A DNA stretch of 38,269 nt from Candidatus Methanomethylophilaceae archaeon (lineage in GTDB: Archaea; Thermoplasmatota; Thermoplasmata; Methanomassiliicoccales; Methanomethylophilaceae), in NCBI GenBank assembly GCA_016297775.1, contig JAEDGA010000006.1, forward strand, positions 1 through 38,269, written 5' to 3'. This document shows positions 7,609-15,868 of this stretch, one piece after another. Position 1 is the first letter of the stretch. Each line of letters starts with the position of its first letter. The position numbers and the translations under genes were made by a program. The notes beneath the pieces were generated by a model. The model worked only from the letters and a program-made list of their open reading frames with translations, ran no database searches and had not been told where the DNA came from.

Positions 7609-10120
7609 CGGAGGCACCGCCGGCATCGGAGCCTTCCGAGGACGGGGCCGTCTCCGTCTCGACAGGGCCCTGCTCCACCATGGGCACCGGATGGACCGCT
7701 ACAACCTTGTCGCCTTCGCGGAGGTTCATGATCCTCACGCCTGCGGTGTTGCGCCCGTATTCGTTGATATCGGACACCTGCATGCGTATGACCATTCCGG
7801 ACTGGCTTGTGAGGATCAGCCCCATCTCCTTGTTGACCATCCTCACGGCAACGACACCTCCGTTGCGCTCGGTGGTCTTCAGGGTGATGACACCTCTGGC
7901 ACCGCGGTGTGTCCTGGTGTACGAATCGACATCGGATACCTTTCCGTATCCGTTCTCGGATATTGTGAGGATCTTGTCACCGGGCTTCACCAGTGTCATG
8001 GATACGACCTCATCCCCCTCGTCGAGCCTTACACCCTTGACACCCATGGTGTCCCTTCCGGCGGACCTGACCTCCTTCTCGTCGAATCTTACGGCGAGAC
8101 CGTTCCTGGTCGCGATGATTATGTCGCAGTCACCGTCGGTGATCTCCGTCTGTACCAGACTGTCGCCCTCTTCCAGCTTGATGGCCTTGATGCCACGCTG
8201 CCTGACGTTGCCGTAGAGGGAGAGGTTGGTCCTCTTGACGATACCGGACCTGGTACAGAACACGAGGAACCTGTCATCGGTGAAGTCACGGGTGTGCATG
8301 AATCCGATCACCTTCTCCCCTTCCTGAAGATCGGGGAGCATGTTCACGATCGGCTTGCCTTTGGACTGTCTGCTTCCCTCCGGGATACGGTATCCCTTCA
8401 GCCACAGGAGGCGCCCGGTGTCGGTGATGAACATTATGTAATCGTGTGTGCTGGTGACGAACATGTCGGCGACCACGTCCTCCTCCTTGGTCTGCATACC
8501 GCGGAGACCGATTCCGCCACGGTTCTGCTCCCTGTATGTCCTCAGAGGTATGCGCTTGACGTAACCGTCGTCGCTGATGGTTACGACCACCATCTCCTCG
8601 GGGATCAGGTCCTCCTCGTCGGTGTCGATGGCGTTGGGATCGATGACCGTACGACGCTCGTCACCGTACGCAGCCCTCATCTCCATCAGTTCTTCCTTGA
8701 TGATCGTAAGGATGCGTCCCTCATGTGCCAGTATATCCTTGTAGTCCTCTATCAGAAGCTCGGTGTCCTTGTAGTCCTTGCGGAGGGTCTCGATCTCCAG
8801 ACCCGTCAGCTTCTGGAGCTTGAGGTCCAGGATCGCCTTCGCCTGCGTCTCGTCGATGGAGAGGAGCTCCTGGAGACCGATGTTGGCGGATTCAGTGTCC
8901 TCGGACTCACGTATGAGCCTGATGGTCTCGTCCAACATGTTGAACGCGGCCATATAGGCCTCGAGGATGTGCATCTTCTTCTCCGCCTCCGCGAGGTCGA
9001 ACTCGGTCCTCCTGGTGACGACGTTCTTCCTGTGGAGGATATACTGCTCGATGAGCATCTTCAGATTGAGGATCTTGGGCTTTCCATCCACAAGTGCCAG
9101 ATTGATGATTCCGAAGGTCTGCTCCATCTGTGTGAGCTTGAACAGGTTCTCCAACACGACGGATTCGACGGCATCCTTGTGGATGTCGATCACGATACGC
9201 ATACCGTTCCTGTCGGACTCGTCGCGAAGGTCGGTGATGCCTTCGAGCTGCTTGGTCTTCACCAACTCTGCGATCTCTGTCACCAGTTTGGACTTGTTCA
9301 CCTGGTAGGGGATCTCGTCCACGATGATCGAAACCTTTCCTCCGGGCCTGTCCTCATAGTGCGTGTTGGCACGGACCCTGATCTTGCCACGTCCGGTGCT
9401 GTAAGCGGAGATGATTCCAGACAGTCCGTGGATGGTACCTCCGGTGGGGAAGTCGGGACCTTTGATGTATTCCATCAGATCCATCACGGTAGCGTCCGGG
9501 CAATCGATGGTGTGCACGATCGCATCCACGACCTCGCAGAAGTTGTGCGGAGGCATGTTGGTGGCCATTCCCACGGCGATACCTGCGGAACCGTTCAGGA
9601 GCAGATTGGGGAACTTGGAAGGAAGCACGGAAGGCTCCCAGAGGGACTCGTCGAAGTTCCTGACCATGTCCACGGTGTCCTTGTCTATATCGGCCAGGAG
9701 ATCGCTGGACATCTTGGTGAGACGCGCCTCGGTGTACCTCATGGCGGCTGCGGAATCCCCGTCAATGGAACCGAAGTTACCCTGTCCGTCGACCAAAGGA
9801 TATCTGAGGGAGAACGGCTGAGCCAACCTCACCATCGCATCGTACGCTGCGATGTCTCCGTGGGGGTGATACTTACCTAGGACCTCTCCCACGACCCTCG
9901 CGGACTTCTTGTGGGCGGACCTGTATGAAAGACCCAGATCGTTCATTGCGTACAGGATCCTCCTGTGGACGGGCTTGAGACCGTCGCGGACGTCCGGTAA
10001 CGCACGGCCGACGATGACGCTCATCGAGTAATCGATGTACGAGTTGGACATCATCTTCTCGATGGACTGGGTGATGTATTTGGGCTGGGTGTTCTGTTCT
10101 TCGTCCATGATATCACACAT
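7598..10120 (-). CDS. gyrA: DNA gyrase subunit A
   Basis: An 840-residue GyrA, the DNA-breaking and rejoining subunit that together with GyrB adds negative supercoils using ATP. The catalytic tyrosine is Y129 in AAAMRYTE. The quinolone-region helix reads KYHPHGDIAAYD, so the position of E. coli Ser83 is isoleucine (I90) while the Asp87 position is kept (D94). The C-terminal third contains the beta-pinwheel repeats (QNRGGIGLRGM, RQRGIKAIKLEEGD, THRGARGVITL, GRNTAGVRIMNL); the GyrA-box appears as QRGIKA instead of QRRGGKG. The ATG at 10120 overlaps the gyrB stop; an ATG four codons later (10108) is an equally possible start. Archaeal gyrases were acquired from bacteria, so presence here fits the Euryarchaeota. 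Confidence 0.97.
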   Translation of the reverse strand: MCDIMDEEQNTQPKYITQSIEKMMSNSYIDYSMSVIVGRALPDVRDGLKPVHRRILYAMNDLGLSYRSAHKKSARVVGEVLGKYHPHGDIAAYDAMVRLAQPFSLRYPLVDGQGNFGSIDGDSAAAMRYTEARLTKMSSDLLADIDKDTVDMVRNFDESLWEPSVLPSKFPNLLLNGSAGIAVGMATNMPPHNFCEVVDAIVHTIDCPDATVMDLMEYIKGPDFPTGGTIHGLSGIISAYSTGRGKIRVRANTHYEDRPGGKVSIIVDEIPYQVNKSKLVTEIAELVKTKQLEGITDLRDESDRNGMRIVIDIHKDAVESVVLENLFKLTQMEQTFGIINLALVDGKPKILNLKMLIEQYILHRKNVVTRRTEFDLAEAEKKMHILEAYMAAFNMLDETIRLIRESEDTESANIGLQELLSIDETQAKAILDLKLQKLTGLEIETLRKDYKDTELLIEDYKDILAHEGRILTIIKEELMEMRAAYGDERRTVIDPNAIDTDEEDLIPEEMVVVTISDDGYVKRIPLRTYREQNRGGIGLRGMQTKEEDVVADMFVTSTHDYIMFITDTGRLLWLKGYRIPEGSRQSKGKPIVNMLPDLQEGEKVIGFMHTRDFTDDRFLVFCTRSGIVKRTNLSLYGNVRQRGIKAIKLEEGDSLVQTEITDGDCDIIIATRNGLAVRFDEKEVRSAGRDTMGVKGVRLDEGDEVVSMTLVKPGDKILTISENGYGKVSDVDSYTRTHRGARGVITLKTTERNGGVVAVRMVNKEMGLILTSQSGMVIRMQVSDINEYGRNTAGVRIMNLREGDKVVAVHPVPMVEQGPVETETAPSSEGSDAGGASDGQ

Positions 10121-12011
10121 CCAGGTTGATCACTTCGTGGGCATGGTCGATGATGTACTGCTTCCTGGGCTCCACATCCTCTCCCATCAGGACCGAGAAC
10201 AACTGGTCCGCAAGGATGGCGTCCTCGATCGTTATCTTCTTCATGATACGTGTCTTGGGATCCATGGTGGTCTCCCAGAGCTGGTGGGGGTTCATCTCTC
10301 CCAGACCCTTGTATCTGCTCACCTGTGCGCCTGCTCCGATCTCCTCCATGGCGGCAGCCATCTCCTCGTCGTTGAAGCAGTAGATCTCCTTCTTTCCCTT
10401 GTATACCCTGTAGAGCGGAGGCATGGCTATGAACACGTGGCCGGCCTCGATCAGGGGCTTCATCTGCCTGTAGAACAGGGTCAGCAGCAATGTGGCGATG
10501 TGGGCTCCGTCCACATCGGCATCGGTCATGATTATCACGTTGTGGTATCTGATCTTGGTGAGATCGAAATCGTTACCGAATCCTCCGCCGATCGCGGTGA
10601 TCAGGTTCTTGATCTCCTCCGACATCAGCATCCTGTCCTTACGGACCTTCTCCACGTTCAGGATCTTACCGCGAAGGGGCAGGATGGCCTGGTAGTACCT
10701 GTCACGGCCCTGTTTTGCGGAACCTCCTGCAGAGTCTCCCTCGACTATGTAGAGCTCGGATTTCGCGGGATCCTTCTCGGTACAATCGGCCAGCTTTCCT
10801 GGCAGGGAGTTGGATTCGAAGACGTTCTTCCTTCTTGTGGCCTCTCTGGCAAGACGTGCGGCCTCTCTCGCCGCGTAGGATGCGTCGACCTTCTTGATGA
10901 TGGTCTCGGCCACCTTGGGGTTCTCCAGGAAGTATTCCGCCAGCTTCTCGTTCATCAGGGAGGCGACGGCGGACATGGCGATGGAACTTCCCAGCTTGGA
11001 TTTGGTCTGACCCTCGAACTGGGGCTCCGGGAGTTTGACGCTGAGGACGGCGGTGAGACCCTCCCTGACATCCTCTCCGGAGAAGGTGTGGTTGCCCTTG
11101 ATCAGATTGTTCGACTTGGCATAATCGTTGATGGTCTTGGTGAGAGCGGTCCTGAATCCCGCCATATGGGTTCCGCCCTCTGGGGTGTTGATGGTGTTGA
11201 CGAACGAACTGACGTTGTCCGTGGTGTATCCGTCGGTATACTGTATCGCGATATCGATGTCCACGATGTCGCGGGTTCCGGAGATGCGGATGGGTGGGGA
11301 GTGCAGCGGAGTCTTGGATGAGTTGAGGAACTCCACGAACTGTGCGACACCACCCTCGTAATGGAAGGTCTCCTCCTTGTCGATCCTGAGGTCCCTGAAA
11401 TTGATGGTGACCTGGCTGTTGAGGAACGCCTGGTTCCTGAACCTGTTCTGGAGGACGGAATACTCGAATACGACGGTCTCGAAGATCTCCGGATCCGGAT
11501 AGAACGTGATGGTCGTACCGGTCTCCTCTGTCTCGCCTATGACCTCGACGGGACCGTCCGGGATTCCGGTCTTGTAGGACTGCCTCCAGATCTTGCCCTC
11601 CCTCTTGATGGTGGCGATAAGCTTGGTGGAGAGTGCATTCACAACGGAGACACCCACTCCGTGCAGACCTCCGGACACCTTGTAGCTGTTGCTGTTGAAC
11701 TTACCTCCGGCATGGAGTCCGGTGAGAGCGAGCTCCAGTGCGGACTTGCCCTTCTCGTGCATACCTGTGGGGATACCCCTTCCGTCGTCGGTGACGGTAC
11801 AGGACCCGTCCTCGTTGACGGTGACCCTGATGATCGTGGCGTATCCAGCCATGGCCTCGTCGATACTGTTGTCGACGACCTCGTACACGAGGTGGTGGAG
11901 ACCACGGGAATCGGTGCTTCCGATATACATACCGGGCCTCTTCCTGACAGGTTCGAGACCCTCCAGCACCTGGATGCTGTCCGCATCGTATGAACTGTTG
12001 TTCCCATCCAT
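10113..12011 (-). CDS. gyrB: DNA gyrase subunit B
   Basis: A 632-residue GHKL ATPase subunit of DNA gyrase. From the N-terminus: EVVDNSIDEAMAGYA (ATP/Mg site), DDGRGIP, GLHGVGVSVVNALS (lid region), the transducer domain, then the TOPRIM domain with EGDSAGGSAK and the acidic DADVDGAHI pair that binds magnesium, and a C-terminal RYKGLGEMNPHQLWETTM. The open frame reaches 12218, but the family start is the ATG at 12011 (MDGNNSS). It has GAGG nine bases before it and a TATA box at 12045-12052. The stop overlaps gyrA, so both subunits come from one mRNA. Confidence 0.97.
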   Translation of the reverse strand: MDGNNSSYDADSIQVLEGLEPVRKRPGMYIGSTDSRGLHHLVYEVVDNSIDEAMAGYATIIRVTVNEDGSCTVTDDGRGIPTGMHEKGKSALELALTGLHAGGKFNSNSYKVSGGLHGVGVSVVNALSTKLIATIKREGKIWRQSYKTGIPDGPVEVIGETEETGTTITFYPDPEIFETVVFEYSVLQNRFRNQAFLNSQVTINFRDLRIDKEETFHYEGGVAQFVEFLNSSKTPLHSPPIRISGTRDIVDIDIAIQYTDGYTTDNVSSFVNTINTPEGGTHMAGFRTALTKTINDYAKSNNLIKGNHTFSGEDVREGLTAVLSVKLPEPQFEGQTKSKLGSSIAMSAVASLMNEKLAEYFLENPKVAETIIKKVDASYAAREAARLAREATRRKNVFESNSLPGKLADCTEKDPAKSELYIVEGDSAGGSAKQGRDRYYQAILPLRGKILNVEKVRKDRMLMSEEIKNLITAIGGGFGNDFDLTKIRYHNVIIMTDADVDGAHIATLLLTLFYRQMKPLIEAGHVFIAMPPLYRVYKGKKEIYCFNDEEMAAAMEEIGAGAQVSRYKGLGEMNPHQLWETTMDPKTRIMKKITIEDAILADQLFSVLMGEDVEPRKQYIIDHAHEVINLDV

Positions 12012-12044
12012 GAAAATGCCTCGGGACGGGATATGGTTCCGCGG

Positions 12045-12070
12045 TATAAATACGCACGCGTGCGTGCGCG
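12045..12070 (-). promoter_or_regulatory. gyrBA promoter: TATA box abutting an alternating Py-Pu palindrome
   Basis: TATAAATA on the plus strand (12045-12052; TATTTATA on the coding strand) lies about 37 bp before the gyrB ATG. Directly upstream is ACGCACG/CGTGCGT, a perfect 14-bp palindrome (12052-12065), inside a 20-bp strictly alternating pyrimidine-purine tract (12051-12070), followed by an AT-rich stretch. Such a tract can adopt Z-form under negative supercoiling, and the palindrome could also be a protein site. Confidence 0.5.
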
Positions 12071-12147
12071 ATACAATATAATATATAGAGATACAGCGGG
12101 GCGTACACGGGATGGGACCAACAACGATAATGGCCAAAACCATCGGA

Positions 12148-12155
12148 TTTAATAG
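12148..12155 (+). promoter_or_regulatory. TATA box of thiC
   Basis: TTTAATAG centred 27-28 bp before the thiC ATG, which implies a leaderless mRNA and leaves no room for a TPP riboswitch. Confidence 0.5.
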
Positions 12156-12178
12156 CTCAACATCATATTGACGATACG

Positions 12179-13453
12179 ATGACAAGCATAATGGAAGAGG
12201 CCCGCAGGGGGGTAACACCGCTCATAAAGGAGATCGCCGCCAAAGAGAGGGTGAGCGAGGAATTCGTAAGGAACGGGATCGCGTCCGGACGCATAGTCGT
12301 ACCCTGCAACCCGATCCATTCACCCGTTCCGGCAGCTGTCGGAGAGGGTATGTCGATCAAGGTCAACGTCAACCTCGGAACGTCCAGGGACATGCCCTGC
12401 ATGGGACCGGAGCTCGAGAAGCTGGACATCGCACTGAGATACGGTGCGGATGCCGTCATGGACCTCAGTACCGGCGGAGATATCGACGCCATAAGGAAGG
12501 AGATCATCTCCAGGTGCCCCGTGATGGTGGGTACCGTCCCCATCTACCAGACCGGACTCACCGCCGCCAGGAAGGATGCCGTGGTCGAGATGACCGAGGA
12601 CGACATCTTCAACGGTATCGAGAAGCAGGCCAAGGACGGAGTGGACTTCATGACCGTCCACTGCGGGATAACCAGGCAGACGGTGGATTGGCTGAAGGAC
12701 TCCGGAAGGATCATGGACGTGGTATCCAGAGGCGGATCATTCCTCACCGCGTGGATCCTTCACAACGAGAATGAGAACCCGCTGTACAAGAACTTCGACT
12801 ACCTCCTGGAGATGGCGAAGAAGTACGAGATCACACTCTCACTGGGAGACGGGTTCAGACCCGGATGCATCGATGATGCCTCCGATGCCGCACAGATATC
12901 CGAACTCATGACACTCGGAAGACTTGTGAAGAGATGCCGCGAGGCGGGCGTACAGTCCATGGTGGAGGGCCCCGGACACATGCCGCTGGACCAGATCGAG
13001 GCCAACATGACGCTTCAGAAGACACTGTGCCAGAATGCGCCGTTCTACGTTCTTGGACCCCTAGTGACGGATATCGCGCCCGGATACGACCACATCGTCG
13101 GAGCCATCGGCGGGACCATCGCCGCCAAAGCGGGTGCGGACTTCCTGTGCTACCTGACGCCCGCGGAGCACCTCAGCCTTCCCGATGCGGAGGATGTCAG
13201 AGAGGGACTCATCGCATCCAAGATCGCCGCCCACGTAGGGGACATGATGCGCGGAAAGGGCCACGAGGCCGACACCGCCATGGCAAGGGCCAGAAAGGCG
13301 CTGGACTGGGATGCGATGTACGATATCTGTCTCGATAGGGAGAAAGCGGAGAGGTACAGGAACAGGGGTTGCACCGCCAAGGAGGACGGCTGTTCCATGT
13401 GCGGAGACGTCTGTGCCGTGAAGATCGTGAACCGCTACCTCACCAAAGAATGA
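12179..13453 (+). CDS. thiC: Phosphomethylpyrimidine synthase ThiC
   Basis: A 424-residue radical-SAM type enzyme that rearranges aminoimidazole ribotide into HMP-phosphate, the pyrimidine half of thiamine. It shares AIR with purine synthesis, and purM for that step is in the window. Recognisable parts are the N-terminal MxxxAR(R/K)G, the core NVNLGTSRD, DLSTGGDID, PVGTVPIYQ-like VMVGTVPIYQ, and EGPGHMPLDQI. The C-terminal cluster motif CSMCGDVC (CX2CX3C) is the spacing I associate with archaeal ThiC; it binds the [4Fe-4S] cluster. The length matches archaeal forms that lack the extra bacterial N-terminal domain. The gene is divergent from gyrB with a 167-bp gap. Confidence 0.96.
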   Translation: MTSIMEEARRGVTPLIKEIAAKERVSEEFVRNGIASGRIVVPCNPIHSPVPAAVGEGMSIKVNVNLGTSRDMPCMGPELEKLDIALRYGADAVMDLSTGGDIDAIRKEIISRCPVMVGTVPIYQTGLTAARKDAVVEMTEDDIFNGIEKQAKDGVDFMTVHCGITRQTVDWLKDSGRIMDVVSRGGSFLTAWILHNENENPLYKNFDYLLEMAKKYEITLSLGDGFRPGCIDDASDAAQISELMTLGRLVKRCREAGVQSMVEGPGHMPLDQIEANMTLQKTLCQNAPFYVLGPLVTDIAPGYDHIVGAIGGTIAAKAGADFLCYLTPAEHLSLPDAEDVREGLIASKIAAHVGDMMRGKGHEADTAMARARKALDWDAMYDICLDREKAERYRNRGCTAKEDGCSMCGDVCAVKIVNRYLTKE

Positions 13454-13469
13454 GGATGTGTGAAACCGT

Positions 13470-13500
13470 TTATTATTAAACTTCCTTAAATTTTTAATAA
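13470..13500 (+). promoter_or_regulatory. Candidate NikR operator over the nikR TATA box
   Basis: TTATTA (13473-13478), 16 bases, TAATAA (13495-13500): a dyad with the 6-N16-6 geometry of the E. coli NikR operator and the AT-rich half-sites known from other NikR boxes. The match extends to 8-N12-8 (TTATTAAA/TTTAATAA). The right half-site lies in the presumed TATA element TTTTTAATAA, centred about 27 bp before the nikR ATG, so binding would block the promoter. Confidence 0.5.
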
Positions 13501-13508
13501 CAAGGACG

Positions 13509-13524
13509 ATGATTGTACAATCAT
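13509..13524 (+). promoter_or_regulatory. Perfect 16-bp palindrome overlapping the nikR start codon
   Basis: ATGATTGT/ACAATCAT, ending on the second base of the nikR ATG (13523-13525). On a leaderless gene this is the transcription start region. It could be a second regulator site or a hairpin at the mRNA 5' end. Confidence 0.4.
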
Positions 13525-13906
13525 GGCCATAATCAGCATCTCGTTGGACGATGAGAGCGTAGAGGCTCTCGACAGGATAACCGAGGTCCTCGGTCTCAAG
13601 GGGAGGAGCGAGGCGGTCAGATTCTCCATCAAATCCGCCACGGCGGAGATCAAGGAGACCGATGATTTCGATGATACCGTGGAAGGCGTGCTGGTGATCG
13701 TACACGAGCACCACTGCAACCAATGGATGAGCATCATCCAGCACAAGTACGAACCGCTGATAAAGACCCAGATGCACTCACATCTGAAGAACGGCAAGTG
13801 TCTGGAGATCATGATCGTATCCGGCGATTCCGAGCCATTCTCCAAGATGGTCCGCGAGATACACTCCACCGGGGAAGCGAAATATCTGAAATTCGTGAAA
13901 AGTTGA
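13523..13906 (+). CDS. nikR: NikR-type nickel-responsive transcriptional regulator
   Basis: A 127-residue ribbon-helix-helix protein with a C-terminal ACT-like metal domain. Residues 1-45 form the RHH DNA-binding part (IISISLDDESVEALDRI, then GRSEAVR). The high-affinity nickel ligands are conserved: H74 (IIQH), H85 and H87 (MHSH) and C93 (KCLEI), a constant offset of two from E. coli H76/H87/H89/C95. The LEIMIVSGD strand is typical. It would act as a tetramer that represses nickel-uptake genes when nickel is plentiful; methanogens need nickel for F430 and hydrogenases. No transporter genes are near. Two dyads at its promoter suggest autoregulation. Confidence 0.93.
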   Translation: MAIISISLDDESVEALDRITEVLGLKGRSEAVRFSIKSATAEIKETDDFDDTVEGVLVIVHEHHCNQWMSIIQHKYEPLIKTQMHSHLKNGKCLEIMIVSGDSEPFSKMVREIHSTGEAKYLKFVKS

Positions 13907-13912
13907 TAATAG

Positions 13913-13984
13913 AGCCGCTGGAGGGATTTGAACCCCCGACCGATTGATTACGAATCAATCGCTCTACCACTGAGCCACAGCGGC
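13913..13984 (-). tRNA. tRNA-Thr (CGT)
   Basis: A complete cloverleaf on the minus strand: acceptor GCCGCTG/CAGCGGC, D arm GCTC...GAGC, anticodon stem ATTGA/TCAAT with loop TTCGTAA (anticodon CGT), T arm GGGGG-TTCAAAT-CCCTC, discriminator T. The CCA end is not encoded, unlike tRNA-Phe in this window. A TATA box (ATTATAAG on the minus strand, 14011-14018) lies about 30 bp upstream. Confidence 0.96.
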
Positions 13985-14204
13985 CTCTGAGGTGGCTAAT
14001 GACGGATTGACTTATAATCCTTTGTCGTCCGACAGATACATCCGTAAATGCAAAGTGACCCGGCCGAACACCATCCCGGATGTGACAATCCATCATACTG
14101 GTACTTTGTTTACGACCGCCTGTCAATGCCGGATGCGCACTTAATCCCGCGGATAACGTGCCTGCCGTATGTGAGGATATGGATGTACCCGCATCGCATC
14201 GTGA
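13985..14204. other. Non-coding stretch between tRNA-Thr and the endonuclease gene
   Basis: Apart from the tRNA-Thr TATA box at 14011-14018 I see no gene, repeat or strong hairpin here. Confidence 0.5.
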
Positions 14205-15014
14205 TCAATGACGGGTGAACATGTCCCTGAACACGACAGCATCCTTCTCCTGGAGGGGAGATTCGCAGATGAACGTACATTCGCGGTCGTATCTCTCCAC
14301 GGCCTTGGCGAATATCGACATATCGGGATCCGCTGCAGACAGGGGCAGATGACTGATCTCGCCCTTGTCGCCATACTTGATACAACTGATGTGGAAGTGG
14401 GCGATGTCCCCAGCGAGCGGGAAGAACTCGTCCAGAAGCCTGGTGCAGTCCTCCTCGGTCTTCAGGCTTCCGTGGAAACGTGCGTGGGTATGTGCCACAT
14501 CCAGAACGGGTGCGGTACCGTCCACCTGCTCCATGACCTTGGAGATCTCGCTCAGGGTACCCCACTGGCCCAGCTTGCCCATGGTCTCGATGCCCAGGGT
14601 GACGTCCTTTATGCCTTCGGAATCCAGGATCTCCTTGCACTTGTTGAGACCATCTATCACACTATCCGTGGCCGTATCCGGGGATTTGCCGTAGGATGCC
14701 GCGTGTATAACGATGATGTACGCACCCATGAGATGCGCGGCCCTTGCGGTGTCCACCACATATTCCACGCTCTTGTCCCTGGTCTCCTGCTTGTCCGAGT
14801 TGAAACTGATGAAATACGGCGCGTGCGCACTGAGGCGTATGCCCCTCTCGCGTGCAAGCGCACCGTTGGCCCTGGCCTTCTCCTCGGAGATGCGTACTCC
14901 TCTTACGAACTCCACCTCCAACGCGTCCAGGCCCAACGACCTGACGGTATCCATACCATCCTTGGGGTTCTTGCTACCCTCCGGATATCCTGCAGGACCG
15001 AATCTCATCGCCAT
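14205..15014 (-). CDS. Endonuclease IV-like (AP endonuclease 2 family) TIM-barrel protein
   Basis: A 269-residue protein of the xylose-isomerase-like TIM-barrel superfamily, closest in pattern to archaeal endonuclease IV (Nfo), which cuts DNA 5' to abasic sites. The metal-site segments are recognisable: RLSAHAPYFISF, IVIHAASYG, LGIETMGKLGQWG, PVLDVAHTHAR, AHFHISCIKYGDKGEISHLPL and FICESP, with His, Glu and Asp residues in the expected order. The frame continues to 15041, but family members start with MRFGPAG or MxxRFGPAG, so I choose the ATG at 15014 (or 15008). It is divergent from the OGG-like glycosylase; AP sites made by that enzyme are the natural substrate, which supports a base-excision-repair pair. 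Confidence 0.85.
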   Translation of the reverse strand: MAMRFGPAGYPEGSKNPKDGMDTVRSLGLDALEVEFVRGVRISEEKARANGALARERGIRLSAHAPYFISFNSDKQETRDKSVEYVVDTARAAHLMGAYIIVIHAASYGKSPDTATDSVIDGLNKCKEILDSEGIKDVTLGIETMGKLGQWGTLSEISKVMEQVDGTAPVLDVAHTHARFHGSLKTEEDCTRLLDEFFPLAGDIAHFHISCIKYGDKGEISHLPLSAADPDMSIFAKAVERYDRECTFICESPLQEKDAVVFRDMFTRH

Positions 15015-15070
15015 ATAACGGCATAACCGGGGGAAACTCAAATACCTTCGCAGACCCTACGGCCGATACG

Positions 15071-15868
15071 ATGAGGATAGTCATGGACGTGGCGCTGGAC
15101 CCTACCCTGGGATGCGGACAGGCGCACAGATGGCATAAGGTGGGTGACTCGTGGGAGGGAGTGCTCGGTAACGAGGTGATCACACTCACCCAGACGGAGG
15201 ACGGTTTCGAATGCGAAGGGACCGAGGACAGGGACATGATCCTGGATTATTTCAGGGCAGAGGACGACCTCGATTCCATCTATGACGACTGTGCCAGACA
15301 TGACAGTTTCGTATCTGATCTGATAGGGAGATGCAAGGGGATGCGCATCCTAAGGCAGCCGCATTACGAGTGTATAGCGACATACATACTGGCCACCAAC
15401 GCCAATGTGAAACGCATAGGTGCGATGGTTGAAGGGGTGTGCAGAACATTCGGAAAGGACCTGGGAGGAAGATATTCATTCCCTACGCCCAAGGAGATCG
15501 TGGACGGGAAGGACAGAATCTGCGAATGCAGACTGGGATACAGGGCGGACAGATTCGTAGAGTTCGCACAATCGGTATTGGACGGAAGGTTCGATCCCGA
15601 CGCATTGGAGAGTCTGTCATACGAGGAATGTGTGGAAGAACTGCTCACGGTCAAAGGGGTCGGTCCCAAGGTGGCCGACTGCATAGCGCTGTTCTCCTAC
15701 GGACATCTGGAAGCGTTCCCGATAGATGCCAGGATATCCGCGGTCATGAAGAACGTGTACGGGATAGAAGGCAGTTACAAGAAGGTGTCCGCCGCTGCCA
15801 GAGAGATGTTCGGAAGATACGCGGGATACTCGCAGGAGTTCCTGTTCCACGCCGACTTCATAGAGTGA
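15071..15868 (+). CDS. ogg: OGG1-like 8-oxoguanine DNA glycosylase/AP lyase
   Basis: A 265-residue helix-hairpin-helix-GPD glycosylase. The HhH element LLTVKGVGPKVADCIALF (191-208) contains the catalytic lysine K200, matching Lys249 of human OGG1 (GVGTKVADC). D219 in FPIDARI is the conserved catalytic aspartate. The N-terminal segment (1-90) is the beta-rich domain of full-length OGG1/AlkA-type enzymes, as opposed to the short Ogg2 forms. It removes oxidised guanine and can nick the abasic site. An A/T-rich element around 15037-15047 sits at TATA distance from both this ATG and the divergent endonuclease start. The stop abuts the stop of the convergent regulator gene with no gap. Confidence 0.88.
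   Translation: MRIVMDVALDPTLGCGQAHRWHKVGDSWEGVLGNEVITLTQTEDGFECEGTEDRDMILDYFRAEDDLDSIYDDCARHDSFVSDLIGRCKGMRILRQPHYECIATYILATNANVKRIGAMVEGVCRTFGKDLGGRYSFPTPKEIVDGKDRICECRLGYRADRFVEFAQSVLDGRFDPDALESLSYEECVEELLTVKGVGPKVADCIALFSYGHLEAFPIDARISAVMKNVYGIEGSYKKVSAAAREMFGRYAGYSQEFLFHADFIE

Noticed and set aside
7337..9880. An 847-codon open frame on the plus strand opposite gyrA
   Set aside because: It is the antisense shadow of gyrA, whose product has every gyrase motif; the plus-strand translation has no recognisable domain and is biased to Asp/His/Gly/Val by the opposite codon use.
10035..11321. Long plus-strand frames opposite gyrB (also 11361-11993)
   Set aside because: Shadows of gyrB with the same compositional bias and no domain.
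12012..12178. TPP riboswitch before thiC
   Set aside because: The TATA box is 27-28 bp from the ATG, so there is no leader, and no TPP-aptamer motif is seen.
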